DNA of 64,000 bases from Paenibacillus donghaensis (GTDB lineage: Bacteria > Bacillota > Bacilli > Paenibacillales > Paenibacillaceae), in NCBI RefSeq assembly GCF_002192415.1, contig NZ_CP021780.1:7378001-7442000 (forward strand). The letters are read 5' to 3'. The notes beneath the pieces are model-generated. The model had not been told where the DNA came from. It saw only the letters and a list, made by a program, of their open reading frames with translations, and did not search any database. Both the position numbers and the translations under genes were made by a program. Shown one piece after another: positions 25,904 to 34,210 of the stretch. The stretch's first letter is position 1, and each line of letters starts with the position of its first letter.

Positions 25904-28225
25904 TTATACCGGGACCTCCCGGGTGCCTTGCTCCATCGGAGAGCTGCACAGCGGGCAGGGCTTGGAGGGCAGATGATCCTCGGCTCCTCCGGCCTTGCGG
26001 CGTGTCCAGCCCGGACACTTCCTGCCGTCCTTGCCAGCTGTGCCGGTGCAGGTCCAGACAGGGATGGAGTGGGTTCTTGCTGTGGCACTTCGGGTGGACG
26101 GAAGCGCGCGCGCCGTAACGGGTCTGCTTGCCGTTGCGGCGGCTGCCGCCGCAGCCGCCAAGGGAAAGGCTGACAGCAGGAAGCGGGATACCTCCGCTTT
26201 TTTGCCGCGGTGCTGGGCAGGGGAGCTGATGAACAGCTCTTCCCTGGCTCTGGTGACAGCGACGTAGGCGAGTCTGCGCTCCTCTTCCAGAGCTGCTGCC
26301 AGCTCGGGCTGCGGGGTGCCGCCGGACCCGTTCTTTCGGTCCTTCAGCCGTTCGCCTTCCAGGGCGGAGCTGTGGGGAAGGATACCCTCAGACGCACCGA
26401 TCAGAAAGACGACAGGGAACTCCAGCCCCTTCGATTTATGAATTGTCATCAGCGCAATCCGGTTGCCCTGCTCCCCGCCTCCCGGCTGGCGGTGCTGTTC
26501 ACTCCGTTCCGTAATATGAGTGATAAAGTCGAGAAACGCGGGAATGGTGTCGAACCGCGCCGCCGAGGCCTCCAGCTCATCGAGCATTTCCTTCAGCATC
26601 TCGCGGTGTAGCGTGGCCTGCTGCCGTTCGTTCAGCTCAATGAAATAATCGTAGAACTGGCTGCGGATCTGCCGGATGGCTTGCAGCGGGGTCAGTCCGC
26701 CCATATTACGGATCAGGTCCAGCCGTTCTCTCAGCTTGCCGGCTTTGAAGTCCTCCATGCCGGGCAGCGATAGCAGATGAATCAGCGGCCCCTGTTTCGG
26801 CTGCACGGCTTCCATCCGCCGGATATGCTCCATGCCTTTCTCCCGGTTCATATACAGGGTGGGCAGAATATTCTCCATCGCGGAGAAGTTGCGGCGGTTC
26901 AGCGACAGCCGCAGATGGTCCAGCACCGGCTGAATCAGCCAATGTTCGTACAGCAGCTGCCCTGCGCCATAATCGATATAAGGGATATCGCGCAGCAGCA
27001 GCAGCTCCAGGATCGCCCGGTTGCTGCTGGTCGCCCGGTACAGCAGGGCGAAGTCGCTGTATTCCCGTCTGCCGCCCGCCACCTCGCCCACGATATGCTC
27101 CACCATCTGCTCGGCTTCCTCGTCTGCCGTCTGCGGCCGCATATAGCGGGGCGGGTTTCCGCTGCCCTTCGCCGCCTGCAGGGTCTTGGAGCGCCGCCGT
27201 TTGTTGTGGCGGATAATGCTGTTCCCCAGCCCCACAATGGCGGGGCCGGAGCGGTAATTGATGTCCAGCGTGATGACCTTAGCCTGCGGATACAATTGTT
27301 CGAACTCCAGAATAAATTCGCTGCGGGCGCCGTTGAAGGAATAAATCGTCTGGTCATCATCCCCGACCACCATCAGATTCTGCTGCGGATGGGCGATCAT
27401 CTTCACCAGATCATATTGCAGCGCATTGGTATCCTGGAATTCGTCTACCATGACGTATTCATAGGTCTGCTGCAGCTCCCGCAGCAGGTCCGGCCGCTCC
27501 GTCAGCATCCGGTAGGCGATCAGAAGCACATCGTCGAAATCGATCCGGGCATGCTCCTGCTTCCACTGCTCATAGATGGCGAGCACCGCCTTCATCTCCT
27601 GCTCGGCGGGGGTCGCTTCCGGCAGATCCGCCGGATGAATCTTATTCATCTTGTGAGCGGACAGCCAGGATAGCAGGGTCTCCGGCGGATAGGCATCCTT
27701 CGGTAGTCCCAGCTCACGCATAATCTGCTTCAGCAGGATATGCTGGCGGCGTGTCTCCTGGAAGATTTCCTGCGAAACCCCCTGCCTGCGCAGGAAATAG
27801 AGGAAAAAGGAGTGGAAGGTGCGCGCCTGCAGGCGCTGCGCATCTGCCGGGTTCACCCCGGGCAGCCGCGTGATCCGCTCGCGCATCTCGGCAGCGGCCT
27901 TGCTGGAGAACGTCAGCAGCAGCAGACGTCCGGGCGAGATGCCGCGCACGGACAGCAAATAACCGGTTCTGCAGATCAGAACCGAGGTTTTGCCGGAGCC
28001 GGCGCCAGCCAGCGTCAGCAGCGGCCCCTTGCCATGCCGCACCGCTGCAATCTGCGGGCGGTTCAGCAGGATGCCGCCCTGCTCCAGGCGGCGGAAATAG
28101 GCGGCGTCGCCGTCGCCCGGTCCGACCAGCTCCCGGCTGGTCTGGGCTGAGGCGACCGCTGCCTGGGGAACCCGTTCCGCGGCTGCGCCGCGCGGGTTAT
28201 TTTGAAAGAATAGCTTGCTGTTCAA
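25904..28225 (-). CDS. UvrD/Rep-like superfamily 1 DNA helicase
   Basis: About 773 residues. TTG 28225 is preferred because AAGGTGA stands five bases upstream; GTG 28234 is possible. All superfamily 1 motifs are present: AGAGSGKTS (Walker A), VDEFQDTN (II), GDDDQTIYSFNGA (III), INYRS (IV), MTIHKSKGLEF (V) and YVAVTRARE (VI). The C-terminal tail has a C-x8-C and a later CPLC pair, probably a zinc ribbon, which is not part of classic UvrD or PcrA. It unwinds DNA in repair or replication restart; the precise role is not known. Confidence 0.9.
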   Translation of the reverse strand: MNSKLFFQNNPRGAAAERVPQAAVASAQTSRELVGPGDGDAAYFRRLEQGGILLNRPQIAAVRHGKGPLLTLAGAGSGKTSVLICRTGYLLSVRGISPGRLLLLTFSSKAAAEMRERITRLPGVNPADAQRLQARTFHSFFLYFLRRQGVSQEIFQETRRQHILLKQIMRELGLPKDAYPPETLLSWLSAHKMNKIHPADLPEATPAEQEMKAVLAIYEQWKQEHARIDFDDVLLIAYRMLTERPDLLRELQQTYEYVMVDEFQDTNALQYDLVKMIAHPQQNLMVVGDDDQTIYSFNGARSEFILEFEQLYPQAKVITLDINYRSGPAIVGLGNSIIRHNKRRRSKTLQAAKGSGNPPRYMRPQTADEEAEQMVEHIVGEVAGGRREYSDFALLYRATSSNRAILELLLLRDIPYIDYGAGQLLYEHWLIQPVLDHLRLSLNRRNFSAMENILPTLYMNREKGMEHIRRMEAVQPKQGPLIHLLSLPGMEDFKAGKLRERLDLIRNMGGLTPLQAIRQIRSQFYDYFIELNERQQATLHREMLKEMLDELEASAARFDTIPAFLDFITHITERSEQHRQPGGGEQGNRIALMTIHKSKGLEFPVVFLIGASEGILPHSSALEGERLKDRKNGSGGTPQPELAAALEEERRLAYVAVTRAREELFISSPAQHRGKKAEVSRFLLSAFPLAAAAAAAATASRPVTARALPSTRSATARTHSIPVWTCTGTAGKDGRKCPGWTRRKAGGAEDHLPSKPCPLCSSPMEQGTREVPV

Positions 28226-28259
28226 TAGGTTCACCTTCGTTTATCTCTTGAAATCGATT

Positions 28260-28491
28260 TAGTTGCAAAAGTGCATCTAAATCGCGATTTTTTTCCGTTT
28301 AGGAGGAAATAGATGCAAAAAGGCATCTAATTTCTCTGTAATTCCTATTACTGGGAAAATAAGTACGAATCTGCAACTATTTTCGAGTAAAATGATTGTT
28401 TAAAGCTCAGAATCCGAAATTAGATGCGTTTTTGCACTTATTTGCTCTAAAACAGAAAAAAATCTTCTAATTAGATGCAGATTCGCAACTA
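28260..28491. repeat. five-module palindromic array, TAGTTGC type
   Basis: Modules of 20 bp start at 28260, 28310, 28360, 28421 and 28472 (spacings 50, 50, 61, 51). The last four repeat the spacing of 762-943, and all have a 6-base gap between 7-base arms: TAGTTGC/GCATCTA, TAGATGC/GCATCTA, TAAGTAC/GCAACTA, TAGATGC/GCACTTA, TAGATGC/GCAACTA. Spacer sequence has diverged from the first locus while arms and spacing have not. Confidence 0.85.
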
Positions 28492-28759
28492 ATTCGGTGT
28501 GGATTGGACTTATGTGGCGATCAGACTTTGATGCTCCTATTATATTGGGTTCTAAGTAGTAACCAGATTCGGACCTATTCTATTCGCTCGATTAATGGGA
28601 GTTCAACTGAAATTAGTTGCACTTTTGGTTACTACTTAGGTTTTCCTTTTTTTTCATATGTTACTCGTCCGAGCCTGTCATACCACACTGCGCGACAAGG
28701 AGGCTAAGAATAACAAATAAAGGCCGTCGCCAGTAACCAGTGCTTAACTTTAAGACTAC

Positions 28760-28942
28760 TAACGCCCCCAGGAGCCCCTATTTGCTGTAAAAAGGCTGTT
28801 TTGCAGGTTTAACGGACTCAGGAGCCTCTATTCAGGAAAAAACCCACTAGTTAGGGCTTGTTTTTCTGATATAGCGGCTATGCGGTCCGCTAGACTCCAA
28901 ACCATCACAGGAATGCGGAAATAGGAGCTATGCGGTCCGCTA
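28760..28942. repeat. four-module palindromic array, TARCGGA type
   Basis: Four 21-bp modules start at 28760, 28810, 28872 and 28922 (spacings 50, 62, 50). The first two read TAACGSMC then AGGAGCCYCTA; the last two are in the opposite orientation (CTATGCGG then TCCGCTA). The array is thus arranged forward, forward, reverse, reverse. Three modules of the same type lie inverted at 48879-49011. Confidence 0.85.
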
Positions 28943-29323
28943 GGACGTGAGTTACCTGAAGTTCGGGTGGGGGAGAGTTTGGGTTAAGGTAACGCGATCC
29001 TATAACATTCTCGAGTAAACTTCTACATCTCGCAGGGTTCCTAAGTAGTAACCACTTTGGCATCTATTGGCGTTCGAACGTTCCAGGGGAACAGCCTACC
29101 CCTCGTTGTGACCTAATTCGCCGGACTTTTACTCACTGTAATCTAGCCGATCTACAATATACCATTCTTGCCCGATTGCTGCACATATAATGCTAATTTA
29201 AAATACTGCGGATGGGGATCATTTTACATAATATTAAGATATTCTGGACAGTGAAGATATAAAGAAGCTTTTAAACACAACATAAGAACCCCTAATCCAT
29301 ACTACTATTTTAAAAAAGATGCT

Positions 29324-29356
29324 CAGGATCAATAGAGTTTAGTGGCCATTGATTAA
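29324..29356 (+). repeat. left 33-bp direct repeat (attL-like)
   Basis: Exact match of 33178-33210. It contains a short inverted pair ATCAAT/ATTGAT, as tyrosine-recombinase core sites often do. Confidence 0.85.
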
Positions 29357-29358
29357 TC

Positions 29359-29386
29359 AAGTTTCCCCACTGGGGAAACTTTTTTG
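29359..29386 (+). terminator. intrinsic terminator just inside the element
   Basis: AGTTTCCCC-ACT-GGGGAAACT followed by TTTTT, three bases after the left repeat. It would insulate the element from outside transcription. Confidence 0.85.
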
Positions 29387-29838
29387 CTTTTTAGAATTAG
29401 GAGTAGTCCGCATCTGAACTGGCTGTAGTAAAACGAACTTTGTATTGGGCACAAGACGGTATCAGTATGTCGCTAAACAGTGATAGCACTTGGGCAGCAC
29501 AAGCAGATACCGAAAATATGCAAGGTCGAACTCTTTCTAGAGAAAGAATCGGCCTAGTATATAGTAATACTAATAATGGGACGCTCTATCTCTCCTTTTT
29601 TTATCCCACTGCATGCGCTTACCTCATCTACAAAATCTCTTGAATGAACACCGTCAATTCCTTCATAAACACTCCTTTCATCCCTCTTTTCAGTCAGAGA
29701 AAATTTGACCTCTACTTCACCAAAAAACCTCATAAAAAGAAATGAATGTCAGTAATATCAGTTCCCTTTTGGTTGTTATTACCCTCGAAATTTCCCTACC
29801 TACATATAATATAAATACTAGAGGGGGAAAAACCATCG
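29387..29838. other. AT-rich stretch without a supported gene
   Basis: A 67-codon frame at 29440 has no ribosome site and no recognisable sequence. A TATAATATAAATA stretch near 29806 is promoter-like without a clear -35 box. Confidence 0.5.
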
Positions 29839-29973
29839 TTGAAACAGAGTGAGTATAACCGTTACAAAGCTGAAATTTATCGCATTTGGCGGAGGTTGCA
29901 GTATCAGGCGAGTAAGCTCAAAAGGCAAGATTATTTGCTTCGTCGCTATATTTTGTATCCAGTATACTTATGA
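29839..29973 (+). CDS. small basic protein, unknown
   Basis: 44 codons from TTG 29839, with GAGGGGG about twelve bases upstream. The product is strongly basic and aromatic (SEYNRYKAEIYRIWRRL, RQDYLLRRYILYP). Not recognised; such short basic proteins are common near phage late regulators. It lies upstream of the sigma-like gene on the same strand. The call is weak because of the spacing and length. Confidence 0.4.
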   Translation: MKQSEYNRYKAEIYRIWRRLQYQASKLKRQDYLLRRYILYPVYL

Positions 29974-30081
29974 TATTTGGGAACATTTGTTCTTTTTTTG
30001 ATAAAAGGTTGTAAAAATATTACTTCATATCTCTTTATTAGGTAGGAGCGATCTCTTCAACAAAGGAAGGGGGGTCTTATA

Positions 30082-30476
30082 TTGGAAAAGGATGATGAGG
30101 TAAATCGTCGTTTTATCAAGTATATGGCCAATCTTATTCACTATAACTCTATCAATTATGACAAAAAGAGACGAATGAAGGACAGCCGATTCCCGCTGAC
30201 TTTAGACAACGATGAAAACCTAGAATCTGTCTTACTTACTGTTCATGATTCAGAATCTGTGCCACCAAATTTAAAAGATCACATTACGGATCACTCCCTT
30301 TATCAAGCTTATGAATCCCTCTCAGCACAACAAAAACAGATTTTATCTTTTGCTTACGTACAAGCCTAAATGACAAGGAAATAGCCAGAATATTGGGAGT
30401 ATCCCAACAAAATGTCTCGAAACACCGCTTAAAAGCTCTAACTAAATTGCGTAGCTTAATAACGGAAGGGGGATGA
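30082..30476 (+). pseudogene. SigO-like sigma factor, frameshifted
   Basis: TTG 30082 follows GGAAGGGGGG. The first frame gives 95 residues up to a stop at 30367-30369 (SLSAQQKQILSFAYVQ). The continuation lies in another frame (LNDKEIARILGVSQQNVSKH then RLKALTKLRSLI, to 30476) and is a clear sigma-70 region 4 helix-turn-helix. One missing base near 30362 (for example GGC for GC) would restore YVQGLNDKEIA. The product resembles YvrI (SigO), half of the two-part sigma factor of Bacillus. It may be an inactivating mutation, a sequence error or, less likely, programmed frameshifting. Confidence 0.8.
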
Positions 30477-30479
30477 ATG

Positions 30480-30635
30480 ATGACGGAGGGTGACATTGCT
30501 ACTTTTATTGCTAATTTAGGCTTCCCGATTGCAATTACTTTGTATCTACTTATTCGTTTTGAAAAAAAAATATCTGATCTAAGCGATGCCATTAATGGCT
30601 TGAAGAATGAAATACAAAAAAACGTAAAGCGGTGA
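30480..30635 (+). CDS. YvrJ family protein
   Basis: 51 residues, ATG 30480 (or 30477) behind GGGGG, four bases after the sigma-like stop. One membrane helix (FIANLGFPIAITLYLLIRFE) is followed by a charged helix. The GFPIAITLYLL signature is that of YvrJ, encoded with SigO and RsoA in Bacillus. The function is not known; the size and topology are holin-like. Confidence 0.88.
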   Translation: MTEGDIATFIANLGFPIAITLYLLIRFEKKISDLSDAINGLKNEIQKNVKR

Positions 30636-30639
30636 TTTT

Positions 30640-30837
30640 ATGTTGGCCGAACTTTTAGTACAAGCACAGCAACACCACGATCAGGAGGCAACATTACATA
30701 TCCTAGAATCTTTCACACCAAAGATCAAAGCCTCCTTGCGACAAGTACCCGCCAATCATCGAGATGATTTAAAACAGGAACTCTATGTCAAAATGATTGA
30801 GGTTATACAAACTTTTGATATTAGTGAATTGAAATAA
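30640..30837 (+). CDS. RsoA-like co-sigma factor
   Basis: 65 residues from ATG 30640, four bases after yvrJ. The helical sequence (LLVQAQQHHDQEATLHILESF, HRDDLKQELYVKMIEVI, written in two parts) fits the HTH_16/RsoA family, which resembles sigma-70 region 2. In Bacillus, RsoA works with SigO to form one functional sigma factor. It is somewhat shorter than Bacillus RsoA (about 80 residues). With its partner frameshifted it may be idle here. Confidence 0.75.
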   Translation: MLAELLVQAQQHHDQEATLHILESFTPKIKASLRQVPANHRDDLKQELYVKMIEVIQTFDISELK

Positions 30838-30987
30838 AATTTGGAGAGTGGTTGTAAATAAAGAGACTCATTTCTCTTTATACATATGTGAAGGCAATAC
30901 GGCATTGCAGAAAACTTGGGAATGGTGCTCTGTCTATGATTCCTCCTTATTGTTCTTCTACTAATATTAATTACAGGAGTGATTATT

Positions 30988-31572
30988 ATGGCAAATCTAG
31001 GCACTGGTGGAGCAAACCTTATCAAATCGCATGAGGGATTTTCCTTGAAATTTTATGGAGATCCTGTTGGGTATCCAACAGTTGGATGGGGACATCTGAT
31101 AACAAATACTAAAACATATACTAGAAATACAACAGGTAATCCAAATACGTCTCTTCTATCCCAAGCACAAGCTAATGCTTTATCAAGCTCTTTAAATCTA
31201 GGTTATACTTCACCAATTTCTCAGTCTAAGGCAAATACTTTTTTTGCTGAAGATACTGCAAAGGCTGTAACGGCAGTGAATAAATTGAATCTGAATTTTT
31301 CACAATCTCAGTTTGATGCACTGGTTTCGCTCACCTTTAATGGAGGTTCTGGGGTGCTAGCAACCGATGATGTACAAGCTATGCTTGCCAATGGTCACAT
31401 ATATCCAACTTTTATTGGTCCATTGACAACAGCTCAACTTGATACTTGTTCAAAATTGGTCAGCAAAGCATTTTCATATGACAGAAAATTACAAAGACGA
31501 AGAAATGAAGAAGCAACTTTATTTTGTAAAGGCATGAAGTATACTCACAAATATCCAGTATACACACTGTAG
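30988..31572 (+). CDS. GH24 (T4-type) phage lysozyme
   Basis: 194 residues from ATG 30988, eight bases after AGGAG. The catalytic triad of T4 lysozyme is intact with exact spacing: Glu in KSHEGFSLK, Asp nine residues on in FYGDPVG, and Thr six further in YPTVGWGHL. A characteristic FDALVSLTFNGG helix follows. It cleaves peptidoglycan glycan strands. No signal peptide, so release would need a holin; the small YvrJ membrane protein upstream is a conceivable partner. It is probably the effector gene of the split-sigma cassette. Confidence 0.9.
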   Translation: MANLGTGGANLIKSHEGFSLKFYGDPVGYPTVGWGHLITNTKTYTRNTTGNPNTSLLSQAQANALSSSLNLGYTSPISQSKANTFFAEDTAKAVTAVNKLNLNFSQSQFDALVSLTFNGGSGVLATDDVQAMLANGHIYPTFIGPLTTAQLDTCSKLVSKAFSYDRKLQRRRNEEATLFCKGMKYTHKYPVYTL

Positions 31573-31591
31573 TTTAATCGTTTTACGACAT

Positions 31592-31631
31592 AAACAAGAA
31601 AGGTCAGCCTTTAGGCTGACCTTTCTTGTTT
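31592..31631. terminator. bidirectional terminator after lysozyme
   Basis: A perfect 18-bp stem, AAACAAGAAAGGTCAGCC with its complement, four-base TTTA loop, between the converging lysozyme and lipoprotein genes. Confidence 0.9.
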
Positions 31632-31671
31632 AAAAAATTATATTCACAGGCATTTTCAGAATCGCATTCAT

Positions 31672-32271
31672 TTAATCAGTAATTTTTTTAAGCTCAAAAA
31701 TAGTTGCCTCTGATAACAAGATAAGCCTATCGTTATTAACAACAAAAAAAGTTACACTTACAGGTATTCTAAGTTTTGTAGAAGGGTCACTTATACCTAT
31801 TACTTTTAATACATCATTTATCTTTAAGTCTGGGATATCTATTTTATATGATCTATAAAAAGAGTCAGAGTTATAGCATGTCTCTGTAATCTCATATAAT
31901 GGATTTTTTAGTTCATATTGATATTTCTTATAGTTTTTAAGTCCTTTTGATGAAAAAAAGTCTTTTTCGATGATAATTTTATCTCCAATAAATTTTTGCC
32001 CTGTGGGATATTCAGAAGCATCATTATATGAATTTGCAAATCCTAAATGCTTCTCAACTTTCCAAGTTCCATAGAAATATTTTTCAGTTTCACTATCCAA
32101 ATTTATACTTTCTAGATTACAATGTTCGGATGTGTTTTTTGGAATAATAGACTCTTCCGTTTCAGGTTTAGGCTCATTAGAAGTATTTGGATTTGATGTC
32201 GTTTCAACATTTCCACAAGCCGATGCTAGCATCAACATTATCATAATACAAGCCAATAATGTTTTTTTCAT
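31672..32271 (-). CDS. lipoprotein of unknown function
   Basis: 199 residues. Signal peptide with lipobox MLASAC, then a Ser/Thr/Asn/Glu-rich linker of about 30 residues and a soluble domain (KYFYGTWKVEKHLGF ... LVIGDKIIIEKDFF style, with FYGTWKVEK a lipocalin-like strand start). Two cysteines in the mature part could bond. Similar short FYGTWKV lipoproteins occur in Bacillales without known function. It sits inside the 3.9-kb element and could be a cargo gene. Confidence 0.7.
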   Translation of the reverse strand: MKKTLLACIMIMLMLASACGNVETTSNPNTSNEPKPETEESIIPKNTSEHCNLESINLDSETEKYFYGTWKVEKHLGFANSYNDASEYPTGQKFIGDKIIIEKDFFSSKGLKNYKKYQYELKNPLYEITETCYNSDSFYRSYKIDIPDLKINDVLKVIGISDPSTKLRIPVSVTFFVVNNDRLILLSEATIFELKKITD

Positions 32272-32849
32272 ATCTCACACTCCTACTATAAAGTTATGTT
32301 TTCGCATGTTTACTCGCTTGCTAACTGAATTAATCCCCGATTGGATTAAATCTCCTGTTCCATCGTTTTTATTCACCATGTGCCTAAAAGCTACTTCCAT
32401 ACAGCGAGTAATCCTTCACTGCTGTATAACAAATGGGGCGATACTTTTTCTTTATTTTCCGATGCCTTTATCATTTTTCAACACTATATCCCTCTTTCAT
32501 CTACCTAGCAGAAATTATATCAGAGCAATTGAAGCGATGAATGACATAAAATTAACATTATTTACGAATAAAGTTAAAATTGTGTTAACGAATCTCAAAC
32601 ATCACTTCAAGCAATATAGTTCACATCGATCCAGAATCTTCTTGGGCTATCTCATTCAATTTTTTGAATTAACTGACTCATTCGTCCCTAGGACACACCG
32701 ATCAGCTCACCCCATTTTTACCTTATTATACCATGATGCTTATAGCTCTATCGCCATGATAAGCATTGCTGCCCATAGAACGTTCGGGTCTGACATGCTG
32801 CTGGCAAGTTGACCATGATACCAACGTTCGGGTTTTAAACAAAAATATG
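32272..32849. other. AT-rich region without a supported gene
   Basis: A long plus-strand frame (32132-32812) mostly runs antisense to the lipoprotein and its leader and has neither ribosome site nor recognisable sequence. AACGTTCGG recurs at 32779, 32822 and, inverted, at 32893; the last two form a 16-bp near-perfect inverted repeat around a 47-base loop. Confidence 0.5.
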
Positions 32850-33180
32850 CTAGCTGCAGGAGCTGGCCGGGGATTCAAACTGTCTTAAAAACCGAACGTT
32901 ACTTTTCCATCCTAAAAGTCTATGTAATTCATTTGGATCAAACACTTCTCGGTTCCGCTTTATCATTTCAACAATGGCCGCTGCTTTCCCGGCCAACAGA
33001 GACTTATACTCATCTAACGTCTCGCGGCCGCCGCTCTCCCAAACCCTAGTCACAAAAACGGCTGGTCCACACACAGTCACCGGGGCCGATCCATAGGACA
33101 GCGTAAAATTCACCAGCTTACCGGTGAGAGCTGCCGAATCACCTACAGCAAGGTATAGATCTTTGCCAAGCTTGGAACAG
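32850..33180 (-). pseudogene. truncated ORF abutting the right repeat
   Basis: The frame is open on the minus strand from about 33180, where the direct repeat supplies an in-frame TGA, down to the stop at 32850. The first possible start inside is GTG 33113 (87 residues). The reading begins KLGKDLYLAVGDSAALTG and ends ELHRLLGWKSNVRF; conserved-looking sequence before the GTG suggests that the real 5' end has been lost at the repeat. No family recognised. Its base composition is closer to the host than to the rest of the element. Confidence 0.5.
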
Positions 33181-33210
33181 GATCAATAGAGTTTAGTGGC
33201 CATTGATTAA
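33178..33210 (+). repeat. right 33-bp direct repeat (attR-like)
   Basis: Identical to 29324-29356 over 33 bases; flanks differ immediately outside on both sides. Confidence 0.85.
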
Positions 33211-33316
33211 CCTGTGCCCGCCACAGCAGGACATCCGCATCTTTTTACGAAGGCCCATGCTCTTTCGGGGCAGGGTTCATATCCTATAAGCAAATTCATA
33301 ATCTGGAGATGAACCT

Positions 33317-34129
33317 ATGCCCTCGTCCCATACTGCCCAAATTAGGCATGCCGTTACGATAGATGTGCTGATTCCTGCGATTGAGAAGGATTTGGTTACC
33401 CTGCCCTACGTCGTTGATGCGCTCAGAGAACAGGTGAAGCACCCGATTGGGCGTATTTTGATTGTTGCTCCGCGCAAGCAGCGGCTGCTGGATTTCTGCC
33501 GTGACAAGCATTGTACTTTTGTTGATGAGAACACCGTGCTGCCGATTTCCAAAAAAGACATCCATTACCGCTCCCGCACCTGGGAACGCTCGGGCTGGCT
33601 GTTCCAGCAGCTGCTGAAGCTGAACGGTGACAAGCTGTGTACCGCTGACTATTTTCTGGTCATTGATGCTGATACGGTCCTGATCACGCCCCACCGGTTC
33701 CGTTCGAACGGCAGAACCCTCTTCTACAGCCGGAGCTGGAGCCAGCCGGAATATTTCGTCACCTACCGGAAGCTGATGGGCCGCAAGGCATCGTGCGCAT
33801 CCTCTTTGGTGACCCATTATATGCTGTTTGAGCGCAGCAAGCTGGCCCGGATGAAACGGGAGATCGAAGCGAAACATCATATGCCCTGGTATTCCGCGAT
33901 CCTGCGCAGCATCAACCGGAAGAAGCAATTTGGCTTCTCGGAATTTGAAACGTACGGGAATTATCATTATTCCACCGACCGCGGGGGGATGAAGATTCTG
34001 AAGGCGCGCAACAAAGGGCTGCATCTGAACGTGGGGCAGCTGTCCCGGAAGCGGCTGAAGGGGCTTGCGGCACAATACCGCTCGCTGTCTTTTCATAAAC
34101 GCAAGGATTATACGAGGGCAGCGAAGTGA
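33317..34129 (+). CDS. DUF6492-type glycosyltransferase-like protein
   Basis: 270 residues, ATG 33317 after GGAGATGAACC. The sequence opens with a GT-A-like strand (TIDVLIPAIEKDLVTLP) and has ADYFLVIDADTVLI with a DxD motif, as in GT2-type enzymes and the DUF6492 family. No membrane helix. It is followed at 81 bases by the GDP-mannose pyrophosphorylase gene, suggesting a common surface or spore glycan pathway. The substrate is unknown. Confidence 0.75.
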   Translation: MPSSHTAQIRHAVTIDVLIPAIEKDLVTLPYVVDALREQVKHPIGRILIVAPRKQRLLDFCRDKHCTFVDENTVLPISKKDIHYRSRTWERSGWLFQQLLKLNGDKLCTADYFLVIDADTVLITPHRFRSNGRTLFYSRSWSQPEYFVTYRKLMGRKASCASSLVTHYMLFERSKLARMKREIEAKHHMPWYSAILRSINRKKQFGFSEFETYGNYHYSTDRGGMKILKARNKGLHLNVGQLSRKRLKGLAAQYRSLSFHKRKDYTRAAK

Positions 34130-34210
34130 CCAGGCGATCGGCAGGCAGCGGCGGCAGTCAGGCCGGTGGCTGGAATGTCCGGCCGGCTGCGGCGGAAGGA
34201 GAGGATGAGC

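Larger units (their letters stand above)
28226..29323. other. gene-free, repeat-rich intergenic region
   Basis: About 1.1 kb with no supportable gene. It contains two separate module arrays (28260-28491 and 28760-28942) and three copies of the 15-mer CCTAAGTAGTAACCA or near-matches (28552, 28626 inverted, 29040), also present at 988. It runs up to the left direct repeat of the 3.9-kb element. Confidence 0.75.
29324..33210. mobile_element. 3.9-kb AT-rich element between 33-bp direct repeats
   Basis: Identical 33-bp repeats (beginning CAGGATCAATAG, ending CCATTGATTAA) at 29324-29356 and 33178-33210 bound a segment clearly richer in A+T than its neighbours. It carries a small ORF, a split sigma-factor cassette, a YvrJ protein, a GH24 lysozyme, a lipoprotein and a truncated ORF. 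No integrase or transposase is present. This looks like a degenerate prophage-derived or bacteriocin-type insertion with att-like repeats. Only the repeats and base composition are directly seen; mobility is inferred. Confidence 0.75.

Noticed and set aside
28504..28707. 67-codon plus-strand frame
   Set aside because: Runs through repeat modules; no ribosome site.
29440..29643. 67-codon plus-strand frame after the left repeat
   Set aside because: No ribosome site and no recognisable sequence.
32132..32812. 226-codon plus-strand frame in the AT-rich element
   Set aside because: Half of it is antisense to the lipoprotein; no ribosome site; composition typical of AT-rich noncoding DNA.
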